A DNA stretch of 64,000 bases from Hanleya hanleyi (lineage: Eukaryota; Mollusca; Polyplacophora; Lepidopleurida; Hanleyidae). Positions 12,553 to 25,300 of the stretch are shown here, piece after piece; position 1 is the stretch's first letter, and every line of letters starts with the position of its first letter. Position numbers and translations under genes: made by a program. The notes beneath the pieces were generated by a model that did not search any database, was not told the origin of the DNA, and saw only the letters and a list, made by a program, of their open reading frames with translations. The DNA lies in assembly GCA_036873755.1 (NCBI GenBank), contig JAVTVY010020506.1, positions 1 through 64,000 on the forward strand. The letters are read 5' to 3'.

Positions 12553-12739
12553 ATCCTTGAAAAAATTTAAGGAATATTCCCCGACTATTACACCAGCGGG
12601 ATATTCCACAACATAACTAAGAATTATTCCTTACCATGTTAAGGAATTTCCTTAATATGCTACGGAATATTCCTTATTGAATTTTAAGGAATATTCCGCT
12701 GGTGTAATAGTCGGGGAATATTCCTTAAATTTTAAGGAT
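12553..12739. mobile_element. Small foldback (palindromic) MITE
   Basis: The two ends are near-perfect reverse complements. Each arm carries AAGGAATATTCCCCGACT followed by ATTACACCAGCGG, and the loop is about 75 bp. AAGGAATATTCC is itself palindromic and recurs inside the loop. No ORF. Confidence 0.75.
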
Positions 12740-12764
12740 TTGTTTCCCCGTTCCTACTCCCGCA

Positions 12765-13095
12765 GTATTTTATTCCGAAAGAATAGATTGGTGCAGTTCG
12801 ACAATGACTGTCGACATTATTTTTTTTGAACCTCAGTCTAAAAGTGTAATTGGTCAACGAAAAAATTCTCACCTCTACTCTTGCAGAGGTTTAGTCCGAA
12901 AGAAAACACTGATGTAGTTCGAGAATGACTGTCGACAAAAAATTTTTTTCGCCCGCAGTCTTAAAATGTAATTGAAGGAATACATTGGTCCTGGTCGACA
13001 ATAACGGTCGACAATAAATGTCTTGTTCCTACTGGCGCAGTATTTTAGTCCGAAGGAGAACATTGGTCCTGGTCGTCAATGATGATTGACAATGA
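12765..13095. repeat. Diverged tandem repeat (about 130 bp)
   Basis: Three to four copies of a unit containing GCAGTATTTTAGTCCGAA, then a GTTCGACAATGACTGTCGAC segment. TCGACNNNNNNGTCGAC-type half palindromes recur at each copy. Confidence 0.65.
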
Positions 13096-13419
13096 ATTTC
13101 TTAACACAAGGCTATTCTATGGATAACAACTTTTTTATTGCTGTGGAGCTGACGTTTCGTTGGAGATACTTCCAACTTTTTCAAAGCTAAATTAGCTAAT
13201 TAACTGTACATGTAACCGCAATCACTCTCTACCCCTATAGTATTTCTTGGTTAAACAAATGTTGAATAAATTACGAATGCAGGTACATCTCAATTTGAAA
13301 TGAACACCTGGGCGGTTGAAGTCCCCGACATTTGATTTGGAAGCCTTACGTCCAGTCCTCGATATATCACTCTATCGTATTTCTTGGGTAAACAACACAG
13401 TTTAGCCATATGCGTATAG

Positions 13420-14375
13420 TGCATTAGCCTGGTGAACAATTAAGTTCATATTTCCCCACACATGTAACACTAGCTGCAATCACAATAACTCTAAAGTAGT
13501 TCTTAGTTGAACAAATATAAAGTTCGATGACTCGGACTGTCGCACTGTCAGAATGTCGAGAGGTAAGTTTTATCTCCTCCATAACTTCGCATTGTACATT
13601 TGAGTAGAGTTTTCTCCCCTCTACCAAATTCGATATGTCAAAAGGTAAGTTTTTCTCTCCACGATCTCTTCACGGTATGAATAAAGGTAGATTTTCCTCC
13701 ACCCTATAAAGTTTGATAACTTGGACTGTCGCACTGTCGGACTGTCGCGAGGTAAGTTATATACATTAGAGTAGAGTTTTCTCTCCTTTATCAAATTTGA
13801 TCTGTCGGACTGTCATACTGTCAAAAGGTAAGTTTTTCTCTCCGCGATCACTTATCGGTATAAACTAGTAGATTTTCCTCCAGTTCTATAAAGTTCGATG
13901 ACTCGGACTGTCGCACTGTCGTGAGGTAAGTTTTCTCTGCTCCATACCTTTGCAATATACATTAGAGTTTTCCCCCCTCTAACAAATTCGATATGTCGGA
14001 CTGTCGTACTTTCAAACGGCAAGATTTTCTCTCCGCGAACTCTTCTTGGTAGAAATTAAGGTAGAGTTTCCTCCCCTCCAGACTCGGACAGTCACAGTGT
14101 CGTGAGCTCAGTTTTCTCTCCTCCATACCTTCGCAATATACATTAGAATTTTCACCTTTCCATCAAATTCGATCTGTCCGGCTGTTATAGTGTCATTAGG
14201 TAGTTTTTCTTTACACGATCTATTTACGGTATAAACAAAGGTAGAATTCGATGACTCTGACTGTCGGGAATGTCGTGAGGTAAGTTTTCTCCCCTCCATA
14301 CCTTCACAACATACATTAGAGTAGAGTTTTCTCCCCTCTATCAAATTTGATCTGTCGGGCTGTCGTACTGTCACC
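13420..14375. repeat. About 180-bp tandem repeat with recurring AGGTAAGT motif
   Basis: About five units start with a variant of TTCGATGACTCGGACTGTCG (near 13,527, 13,710, 13,890, 14,080 and 14,248). A GAGGTAAGTTTTCTC block and a TAGAGTTTTCTCCCCTC block follow in most units. A related AAAGGTAAGTTTTTCTC block appears in the middle of some. The AGGTAAGT core is a perfect 5' splice-site consensus, yet no exon-like ORF precedes it. Confidence 0.8.
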
Positions 14376-15890
14376 AAGTTGTATGAATTTAGAGAGCCTG
14401 TGAAAAGTTCTTCAACAAATATCATGTCTACACCAACTATGGACAGACGAACGAGAGGTAACAATCAATCAAAATCAATTACCTGCAATGAGTTTGAGGT
14501 ATACTTCGAATTTGATCATAATCCACATCTTTCTACATTTGCCTATGTGACCTTGACCTCTCTCTGACCTTTTGACTTCAAAGTAAATAGAGTTAATCTC
14601 TGCCCCATATGCAAGATAGGCATCGAGTTTGGACCAATTGTGGATTGGACCAGGAGATTTTAACATTTTTTTAGAGGTTCTCGGGCTTGAGTGAACATAA
14701 AATAAGGTTCTTCCTTGCCCCAGTTGCAGGTTTTCTAGCCCAAGTGAACTTGACCATTGACCTAATGACCTCAAAATCAACAGCTCGAAAGCTATTCTCC
14801 TACTACACATTCAGTTAAAATTTGGAGTGACTTGAATCGCGAGTCAAGTTATTATGTTAACAGGAAAACTTATAGAGGAAACTGTTTTAAAATCGTTTCT
14901 CATGGAGGAAATCTCTTTTATAATCGTTTCTTATAGAGAAACTACATTTGAAAAGGGTATCCCATAAGAAAATTCGTGTTGAAAAAGGCATATTTAGTAT
15001 GAATATCGCCTTTTCAATATGAAGTTTTCTTATGAGGAGCTGAGTCAATCTCTAAATGAACACGCAAAAACACACAAGCAGCGATTCTATATCCCCTGAC
15101 CGGAGGGGTATAAAAGTAAGAGGAAATTATTGAAATTAATAATTTCGAGCAAGCTCCCTTGTCAAATTTTCGTGAAATATGACCAAATCCACCGCTGCTG
15201 GTTCTGAATACTTCAAATTACTACATTTATAAGAATGTAATATCTGTGGATTATGCACTAAGGGGAGATAATTACAGCAGAGGTGGCCCCGGTCTCTCGC
15301 TTGTGGTGAAAATCTCGAGCATCATATGTTGCGCGCATCGCGTATATACCCTGAAAACATTGCCCATAAAAACTATCAACCCTGCGGGGTTTCCCACTTA
15401 CGTAATAACGTTGAAAAAGCACCAATTTTGTTCGTCGAGGGGTTATTAGCAAATTCTTGCTTGATAACTTTCACCTGCGGCTCGGTCAATATGCATAATG
15501 TAGGACAACAATAACTATTTTCATAAACTTTGACGCATCTGGAATCGTTTCCTTTCTCATTTTCTCGTATTTGAATCGCTATGACGAATCCCATTTCACA
15601 ACGCGTACAAGTGTAGACCCAAGACAAAAGATGTGCGGAATACTAAAACTACTATTATCTGTTCCCTTCTAGGGAAGATAATCCACAGAGGGTAATACAG
15701 GCAATAATTGATAAATAATCGACGAAAAATGTTATCCTATGATAATAATAATTAATAGTAATAATCAAGGAACAATGAAAAGTAAACAATGTACATAATG
15801 GAATTTAAAACAGGTAATCAGCACAACCAATTCAACTTAAAAAGCGTATTTAAAACACCACCTGCATTTTATTTGTTTAGGAGTCGTATA
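14376..15890. other. Non-coding stretch downstream of the transporter gene
   Basis: Contains TGACCTTGACCT-type half-sites near 14,550 and fragments of dispersed repeats. No exon with splice sites was recognised. Confidence 0.4.
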
Positions 15891-15892
15891 GC

Positions 15893-15898
15893 TTTATT
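15893..15898 (-). promoter_or_regulatory. Possible poly(A) signal of the transporter gene
   Basis: AATAAA on the minus strand, about 320 bp past the transporter stop codon. A second AATAAA lies at 15,868-15,873. There is no transcript evidence. Confidence 0.35.
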
Positions 15899-16219
15899 CC
15901 ACTGGCCGAACACGGAGACCATACGGGGGTCAGTTTCAACACCTTCCTGCATGTGCATTTGTGGCATGTTGTTGTGACGAACAATGTCATCTTCTGCCCG
16001 TAAACGACGATTATAAGATGGATTAATATTACAATATATATTCTATATTGTATCATCGGGGTGACATGCGTCACTGGTTATGTGATCTTTTAAAAATGGC
16101 TTTAATTCCGCATTTCCAGGCTGATAACATCTCCGATATGTGATAATATAACTCGAATTAAAAAAAGCACAATAAACGATCTAGACCTGACAAGACAACC
16201 CTCTAATACACTCCTATTC

Positions 16220-16336
16220 TCACCTCCCATCACCAGCGTTTGAAGTTTTACAGTTCTGTGCTTTTCTACATAAGATCCAAACATGTAGAGGATGCAGAAA
16301 CGAGATCACCATCAGACCAAGCAAGAATCTGTTGAC
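16220..16336 (-). CDS. Transporter last coding exon
   Basis: 117 bp in phase 0 after acceptor TATATTTTCAG, ending at TGA (16,222-16,220). The peptide is VNRFLLGLMVISFLHPLHVW, then ILCRKAQNCKTSNAGDGR and the stop. It is a final helix with a short polar tail, as in the family. The AATAAA signal proposed for this gene lies about 320 bp further on. Confidence 0.9.
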   Translation of the reverse strand, partial: VNRFLLGLMVISFLHPLHVWILCRKAQNCKTSNAGDGR

Positions 16337-19300
16337 CTGAAAATATAAAATAAAATTTACTCGACGCTTTAGGTTTAAAAATATTTTTAAATGTTCTATA
16401 AATTAATACGCCCATCAATTATACAATTACTACAAAACTGACCAATATAAGTTGGGAAATCCAGCATTCTGACACACGGAAACCGTACTGATTAAATGAT
16501 GTGACGAAATTAGACAAAGGTGATGTAATTAGACACAAAATATATGGCACAAGAACACTTCGATGGTCAGTTGTTCACCTTGGCATATCCGATTGCTTCA
16601 GACCAGATGAAGAGAGGATACTGCAAACAGCCAACAATTCCACCCGTCATAATCAAAACGCCATAGAGAAATCCAAAATATTCGGCTGGGAAACTAGAAA
16701 AAATGTAGAATAATGCAAGCATATAATCATCAGTGGTCAAAGTGAATTATATACTGCTTCTTTAAAAGAACAGATAAGAATTGTAGAATATGAATAAAGA
16801 ATTTGGACAATACGGCATTGCTTGAAAAGCCTTAAGGAGGTTACTACGGTGGAGAATGAAGGACATCATTTTTTTTATAGTTTTTTTGATTTTTTGGGGG
16901 TTTTCTCACTTTTTTTTTCGCCTATTTTCTACAAACTCTTTCTAGTTTATTGCTGTATTCTACCTCGGTTTGAAACGTTTCCACTGCGGTGTAAACAGAA
17001 TTGCTTTAGATTCCAGTCATTCCTAAACTCCGTCACAATTTCCCCCTCTTTTTTTTTCACCGAAATCCAAACTAACTTCTTGGAAACCTTTCCACTTCTA
17101 CCGCGATTGAAACGTTCCTTCCGTGGTGTAGATGTTTCCACTGAGCTATAGACGTTTCAAAGAATTTACTTTGCTTCCCGATGAAAAAGAAGACGAAGAA
17201 ATTGTAACATTACTGAGAATGTCAGAAATCTAAATAGATTCTGTGACAAACTAGAAACTAGAAATAGACGAAAAATAGAGAAAACCCAAAAGACAATCAA
17301 CAAGAGTAATAAAGAATGTAAAAAAAGTGCAAAGAAAAGTCGATGTCCCTTATGCATCACCGTAGTGTCCCTTATGCATCACCGTAGTTTCCAGACAATT
17401 CGGAAAATAAACCTCAGTTTTACAATATTTTGACAAGAGGTACTGTATACCCGCAAACATATAATAGTCTTGCTGTGTTTGGTACGTTGGAAGCGAACAT
17501 TTGCGACATCCGTTTTCAGCTAAAGTTTCACTTAATCATTTGCGGTAAATGTACTTTGTTTGTTCATAATATTTCTCTTTTCCTCTTCCCATCACATTTC
17601 TAGAATATTCTCTGGAGACACCACAAGAACAAACGAAGAGTTACATTACGTAATACAAATTTGCAATCACGAACTAATTTATTTGAAGTTCGAACTAATT
17701 TAACGAAAATCGTTATAAAAGTCACAAGTGAGGATTGTTTGTGATCCTTCAAGTTTCTGAAGAAGGATACATTGCGTAATACTAGGCGGCTGCATTTAAC
17801 TTATGAAATTAGTTTTAATTTATTTGCCTATTGATATATTTGGCAGCGAAAGTTGTTACATGTGTGTACACGGATACGTCGTCCAATGAAACGGCGTTAA
17901 ACATTGAGGTTCTGATTTACCTAAAACATGAACAATATTTCATGAAACTGTTTGGTTTTTTGGTTTTCTTGAGACAGAACACCAGCATCTATATGGAATA
18001 ATTGTGTTGGACTCGGTGGTATGTACACGGGTTGTAGCCTGTTTGGAACCTGGTTTGATACCTTGCCAAATAATTCAGTTACACTGGCTTCGGAATATCT
18101 CCTTGATTAGAAATATTACTTTAGGTAAAAAAAAAAAAACCCCAAAAACCATGAGGTAAAATCATCATAGTTTTTGATAAGCTTTTGTTACAAGTAGTAC
18201 ATGTACTCTAATATTAGATTGTTAATTAGGAGTTATTTTTCGATACCAAATTTCGATACTCCTTAGAACACTATCTTCTCAGTCGCAAGTATGCAACATT
18301 TTATTGTAGAATATAACACAAGAATGTCCAAAAAAATATCAAAACTTACATCATTTGAATATATCCAGCTGCAAGACAGTATATAAAAGACCGAAAGACG
18401 GTCACGATTATGAATTCCATGTAGATTGCTTCCGTAGAGGGGATGAGAATCAATGCTGACAACATAAAAGACAACAAACAGGTGCCAACTTGAGGAAACA
18501 CGGAAGGTTGAAGATGTCGCTGTGTAGCAGTTGCCCTATCTGGATAGAGTACAAAGTAAAACAGAGAATTATTTATGTAATTCATACGAAATCTCGATAC
18601 AGTTGCGGATATGATCACAGAGGCTTACGTTTTTCACGTGTTTAACCCTATCGGCCTGGGCTTTTTGGGACGTATCCTGGCCTGAAAGGGGGGGGGAGGA
18701 GAAATTTCTCCCCCCCCTAATTCTTTTTTTCTTACCCCTTGAGCTAGGGGGCTGAAACTTACCACACCATACCCTTGGGTCAAGCTCTACCAGACAAAAA
18801 ATCCAAGATGGCCGCTTCGATGACGTCACAGTGACGTCATTTTCAAAAACGGCATGTTTTGGTAGATTTTCCGATCAGGTTTTTCGAATTTTTTATTTAT
18901 ACAATTTCTACGCAACAACTGCATGATAAATTAGTAAATATTAATGTGATGTGAAATAAAATAGTATTTGACCATTTTTGAACACGGAAAAGCAGAAATT
19001 TTGAAGAAATATGACTAAAAAAAATCACTTTTCTGGTAACCCACTTGTTCGCCATCTTGAATTTACCCATGATCCTCTGCTCGGGGTCATGCAAATAGAC
19101 TAAAAATGACCCCAGTATGATAAACGATAAAGTCACGGAGTTTCAGATATCCATTTTTGTCGTTCCGGAGATAGCGCAGAAAGTTTGGTAGGGTGGGGGG
19201 GAGAGGGGACATTTCGGCTCCCCCAAGCCAGGTAGGGTTGAAGGAGGCAACATTCAGATTTTCCTCAAGAAATTAGGACACAGTTTATGCACACAGGATG

Positions 19301-22300
19301 ATATTGAGATTGCCAAATTATACATATATGTACTTGAGAGTTAATGGATATATACAGCATAAATCAAGCAAGTGTGTGAGTGAGTTAGGGTTTGACGTCG
19401 GGTTCAGCACTATTTCGGCCATATAGCGACGATATAACTAACTACGATATGATTAGCTGGACACGTGTGACTATCCATGTGCAGCCTTCATGCAGATGAA
19501 ATTAATCTTCCTCTCGTGGCAAAAGACAAAAGCAAAGTGCATACTAACATCAGTGCCAATTTCTCACCGTTTGGGTGTCTTGTTATCCATCAATTACACA
19601 GATTTCGATAAATAATTATGAATTGTTAGTGGCGCAAAGAAATAACAGGTTGCAGATTTGATGCATTCACCAATTGAAGATGGATCTGTATGCGTAATGA
19701 TCACGGTTAAAGCAAAATGCCATAGCTTAGAATTCAACGTTCAAATTGGGCTACTTCTGCTGAACGCGCTCAGTGCTGAAGAATTTGTATACAAGATTGC
19801 TGTGTTAATGGTTTTCCTGTGATTACATCATCGCAGATCTATTTTTCGACACTGCCAGATGGCTGATTTTGGTCCCGTTTTGGCTACTCCATGAGCGTAG
19901 GTGCGATATCAGGTTCAACCGAAAAGCGTATCTAGTAAAATCTAGTACTCGCATGATATTGTAATTGATAAATACCTTTGGGGCTAATCGTACCTTTCAT
20001 AAATCATTCAGTTGATAGTGTCGTTTCTACATAATTTCATGTTGTGAAAAAAATCTGGGGCTTCTATCGTGACCCGTGGCTGACAGTTAGGTTAATCAAT
20101 ATATCTTTGACGACTATTTTGATGGCGTTAGCAGTGTGTTTAGGGAAACAATTTAGCTGATGTATATTATCCATATAGTCTACCATCCACCACGATTACG
20201 TGTATTATTAACACAATACAAACAACGGTAACTTATCAAACGTGCAGTAATCCGCGCGTATAACTGTATAAATTGAAGCGATATGCAAGAGAAATTGACG
20301 ACGTCTTGCCACAAAAAGCAACCATGTCACTCTACAGGAAAGCTTCCCTCGGCACCTCTCATTCAGACCCGAAAATACGGTGGATTCTCCGACGTAGCCT
20401 TAGTATCTCAGCCGCGCTTTTATGTGGAGATTATGAAGTATCCACACGGCCCCTGGCACCGACTTAAACGGAATTAGATACGCTAACTCGGGAGCTGTGT
20501 TGACAGATCAGCTCCAAGCAAATAACTCATCTGATGTCAGTGGATGAGTATCGAAGATGTCTGATGGAACAAACCCCCTCAACACGGGGTAATGGTGAAT
20601 GCAATAATATCCAGAAAGATTAACCAGCAATGCCCGACGCCGTACGATTTAAATGTCCCACCAAAAACAATAAACCTACATATATTTATCGAATGACATG
20701 TATAAAGGGCTGTCCTCGGGGACTAACAGTCCACCAGCAGAATTCTACCATATACAGGTAATTAATTGGATCGATATGCAAGAGGTGGGAAAAAGTGACG
20801 ACGTCTGGCGACTAAAAAGCAACCATATGATTCTGCAGGAAAGCTTCCCTCGGCACCTCATATTCAGACCCGATAATACGGTTGATTCTCGGACCTACAC
20901 TTAGTATCTCAGCTGCGCTTTTATTGCAGCTGTCCATGTGGAGACTATGGAGTATCCACACAGTTTCCTATCATTTTTGTTCCCTTACCAAACTTTCTAT
21001 GCTATCTCCGGAACGACAAAAAATGAAGAGCTGAAACTCCGTAACTCTATAGTTTATCATATTGTGGTCATTTTGAGCCTATTTGCATAACCCCCCGAGC
21101 AGAGGATCATGGAAAAATTCAAGATGGCGTCCCAGAAAAGTGATGTTTTTGTCATATTTCTTAAAAATTTCTGCTTTTCCGCGATGAAAAGCGGAAAAAA
21201 CTATTTTATTTCACATCACATTAATATTTACTAATTTATCATGCAGTTTTTGCGGAGAAATTACATAAATAAAAAAATCGGAAAATCTTACCAAAAAATC
21301 GACCAAAAAATGCCGTTTTTGAAAATGACGTCACTGTGACGTCATCAAAGCGCTCATCCTGGATTTTTTACATTTTCCGGTAAAGCTTGACCCAAGGGTA
21401 TAGTGTGGTAAGCTTCAGCCCCCTAGCTCTCAAGGATTAAGAAAAATAATTAGGGTGGGGCCATTTCGCCTCCCCCCCCCCCCACCACAGTCCACAAGGA
21501 TAGGGTTAAGCGGACTCAGATACGCTTAATTGTTCATACTTAGGCCCGCGATTTCTAGTGTCAAAGAGTTTGGTTGCTGATTCCAACCTGTAAAGACGTG
21601 CATTAATGCGACTGACAACTATGGGTTATTATATATTTTTAATTTGGCTGTGCATCGAAGTTCATTATTATACGTTGTCCATCACGGTCACTTGTAAATC
21701 TATGTCACAGAATATGATCAAATTGCGCCTACGTTCTAGCCACACGATCCCGGAATATATTGTCTTTTGTATATGTAACTGTTCGAAACGCTTCCACACA
21801 TAAATGAGCACTCTTGCCAAAACCTTGACTTTCCTATTTAGTATGTTAAAAATGGACTGCGTAACAGAATGGTAACACAGCGTGGCAAATGAGCAATTTG
21901 GCTGCTATTTTTGTGAAATAGTTTATTCTCGTGACCAAACAAAGAAAACGGAGAGAAGGATAGTATGAGGTCCTATTCTTTGCGAGCGACCACACCAGTC
22001 ATCGAAAAAATTATCTCTCCGTTAAAATTAAGTCAGGTAGCCAATAGGGGGGAATCATGAAGTTGCGTACCAATGCGACCACCTCTCTTTTAACCTAATA
22101 TCTCATTATTACGTCAGAATTGGAAAACAATCAGATTAATGCATGTGATATACACAATGCTAAAATGTATGTTAAAATTGATTACTATGTCATACGAGGT
22201 AATTTTGGGGTCACTTAATGTCACCTTAGGTCAAACAGTCTCATTACCCTAAAGGACACGAGGGTGTGACTGAAAAGTTACGTATTCATCGTTTGTTCTT

Positions 22301-25300
22301 CAAAGTTCTTGTCAGTTCCCACTTTTCGTTATTTTTGTTTGATGAACTGATACTTTATCTCGTGAAAAGAATGACGGGAAACTATTGGATTCACTGGTTA
22401 CCTGGAACAGTGTCATGTTCAACATAGTTGCACATGGGTCAAGGTCACGTACCTTGGTCGTAACCATGTACCGTATGCAGAACATATATCCACTAAGTCG
22501 AGCTGAATCCCGCTATTTAAGCAGCCGAATGTTCCGTACTCTGACCATTTAGTGAACTGAGGTAAAATAGCATCAACAGCTGAATAGCATCATACAATAG
22601 ACATTACCCCAGATTGTTGGTCCAAAATTGCTCATTGTAAAAGCGTCCAAAATTTACCATCTTGTGTTGGTTCACGTTTTCTAGTAGAGGTTGACCCATA
22701 GATCTAGAGCGATAAGTTCAAGCTTCAAGGGGACAGATAATATTCAGGGAGGGGGGTATCGGTCCCCTGCCCCTTTCCACTCTGTGGCACATCTCGTTGT
22801 CCAGGCCAGATATGATGGAATGACCTCCAGTTTACCTTGCCTGATATAATATTCAATTTCAACAACTTTTTCAGTGGTATATATGCATAATATGTGGCTT
22901 TGTCGTTAGATTTCATTGTCAATGTCATGGAGTTCTCTCTATGGAATGTAATGGTGATCACTGACAAGGTGACCTTAAATGACCTCAAAATCAAATCGCA
23001 TGATAGAGTATTTCATTTTTTTTCATTAATATATATGTTCGCACAGTCACACCCTTATATCTTGAATTCACTCATGATCATGTTCGGAAGGGTATGCAAA
23101 CTGGTGGAAAAAGACCCCAAAAAGATTTGCTATAAAGTAACGGGGTGTCCTAATTGTTGTCATTTCCGAGTCAGTGTAGAAAGCGTAGTAGGGAATCATA
23201 CACCCCTCAAAGGCCTGGCAGGGTCAATGAAACTGTTTGACCCAATGTGACCTTGAATTGTCCCAAAATGACCTCGCGTGATACAGTATTCACTTGTAAC
23301 ATACATTTTAGCCTTGTTTCTGTCATTAGATTCAATTTGATACCCAACTTGACGGGTTTATATTGTTTTCCTAATTTTTTATCTAATTGTGAGATATTAG
23401 ATTAAACGTGCGTGGCTTAGACAAAATTACCCAATAGTTCCACGGTGGCATCCGTTGAATTTTATGTACACATGCCCAGCGACCATCTGGAGCAAGCAAA
23501 ATCGGTGCTGGCAACTTGATTACAACAAGTTGATCTCCAGAAACTTAATTTCAGCATTACACCGCAAACTTTTTGAAAGTCTTACTACTTCTTTGCAAAA
23601 GACTTGTGATAAGCAACACAGAAAAGTTTTGAAATTGAAGTTTGAATTGAGAGATAGCCTTTGAACAAAATTTAATCTCTAATCTTATCGAAGGAAAACT
23701 GCCGAATAAAGCTATAGCCGGGCAGTTCACTAAATTCGCCCTTTTTGGAAACTCTTCAAAGTGTATGGTATTCATGGATACCAGTCATAGATTGTTTGGT
23801 ATTGATGTCTATTCGTGCATTCTGGCGTTCAATCCGAGCCAATTTAGATGTAGCCGAAATATTGTTCTAAATTACATCCACTTAAGTTTTGAATTTCTCA
23901 TTTTCTCGAATATCTTTCTCATTCCAGATGACGAGATGTTCACGATCACGTTCTTCAACTTTCCGGGTAATTGTGAATGTCTATTGACGATAGAACTTTC
24001 GCTCGGTTCGATATAAACTTGTGTTCGCATCTAATAATTTCCCTCTATACCAAGGTCACGATCAAAGTCAAAAAAGGTAACGCCATTCACTAAGTTGGCC
24101 ATCTATCTAAATATGTTCCAAAATTGTAAGTCATCCTCAACCAATTGGAGTAAAAGGCTTGATAGCATAATATAATAATAATCAATAAATGTAATTACAT
24201 TCAAACTGAAAGACATGATTACGAATTGACAGAACTATAACTGCATGCCTCGGTTGATTGAAACACGAATCCAAATAAACTTTTTGACATTCAGTTGAGA
24301 TATGTTGGAGCCTTCTCTTTCTACTGCTTTTAAATAACTTTGGTACAAATCAGTCTTAAATAAATAAACATGACTTCTTGAGAGCTGAGTTCATTTCACC
24401 ATTCTCAGTTGTCTGGTCGACAAAATATTGAAATTTGTCTTCTGGATTTGTCTCACTATAACTCTATTTTGGTGAATTCATACACAGCAAACTGCACTAT
24501 TATTTATGTATAGGTTACCATACCAAATTAGTGATTTCATCGGATGGCGAGGAGATATATCTTCAAAAAGAGGTGTCAGTCGTTCTCGTTAAATGGCATT
24601 ATCTTTTCGTCGAAATCAAATTGAACGAGAGATCCTGAAGATCTTGGCGCCAACCATTGTCCGAAAATTGTAAGCTAATGACAAGAGGATCTTTTTGTTC
24701 ATTGTTACTAAGAACAAACGATTGATTTGTAATTTTGTTTGCAGGATTTCGACTTTGAGCGAAAAAGATCGAAAAAGGGACACTGGAAAACACCAAGATA
24801 TTAATATCTTCCTAAGTTTCAAGAGTTTCAAGATTTCTAGAAACTGTACTTGATGTCGGTTGTTATAGTACAAGTGAAATGAGCAAAGTTAGTCTGAAAT
24901 GAATTTCCGGAAGATCCTTCGTCTTCATTTTGTAGTATTTTTGTCATCATAGGATACTGGGAGCGAAGACAAATCCCTTTGACACGTTGGCATGAGCTAT
25001 GAAACATACTTAAGATTTTATAATTAGGAACGAATGCTAATTCTGTTCTGTTTACTGGGCTAGTTTAAGATATCTCATTTAAGATACCATGCTCAAAAAT
25101 AGTAAGATGGCACAAAACTTAATACTGAAGGGATCCGATCCGTGCAGTAATGTTGAAACTTTGAAAGTGTCTGAATCTTGATTATCTCCCTTGAATCGAA
25201 ACACGCAGTAGTTTACTTTTGTCGAGTTGTGACGTTGTGTGACAAGAGTGACGTCCCTCCGTGTAGCCGACTCGTCAGCAGACGAAACGGTGGGGCAGTT

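Noticed and set aside
16822..17151. 109-codon Phe-rich ORF
   Set aside because: Translation of the poly-T half of the foldback MITE.
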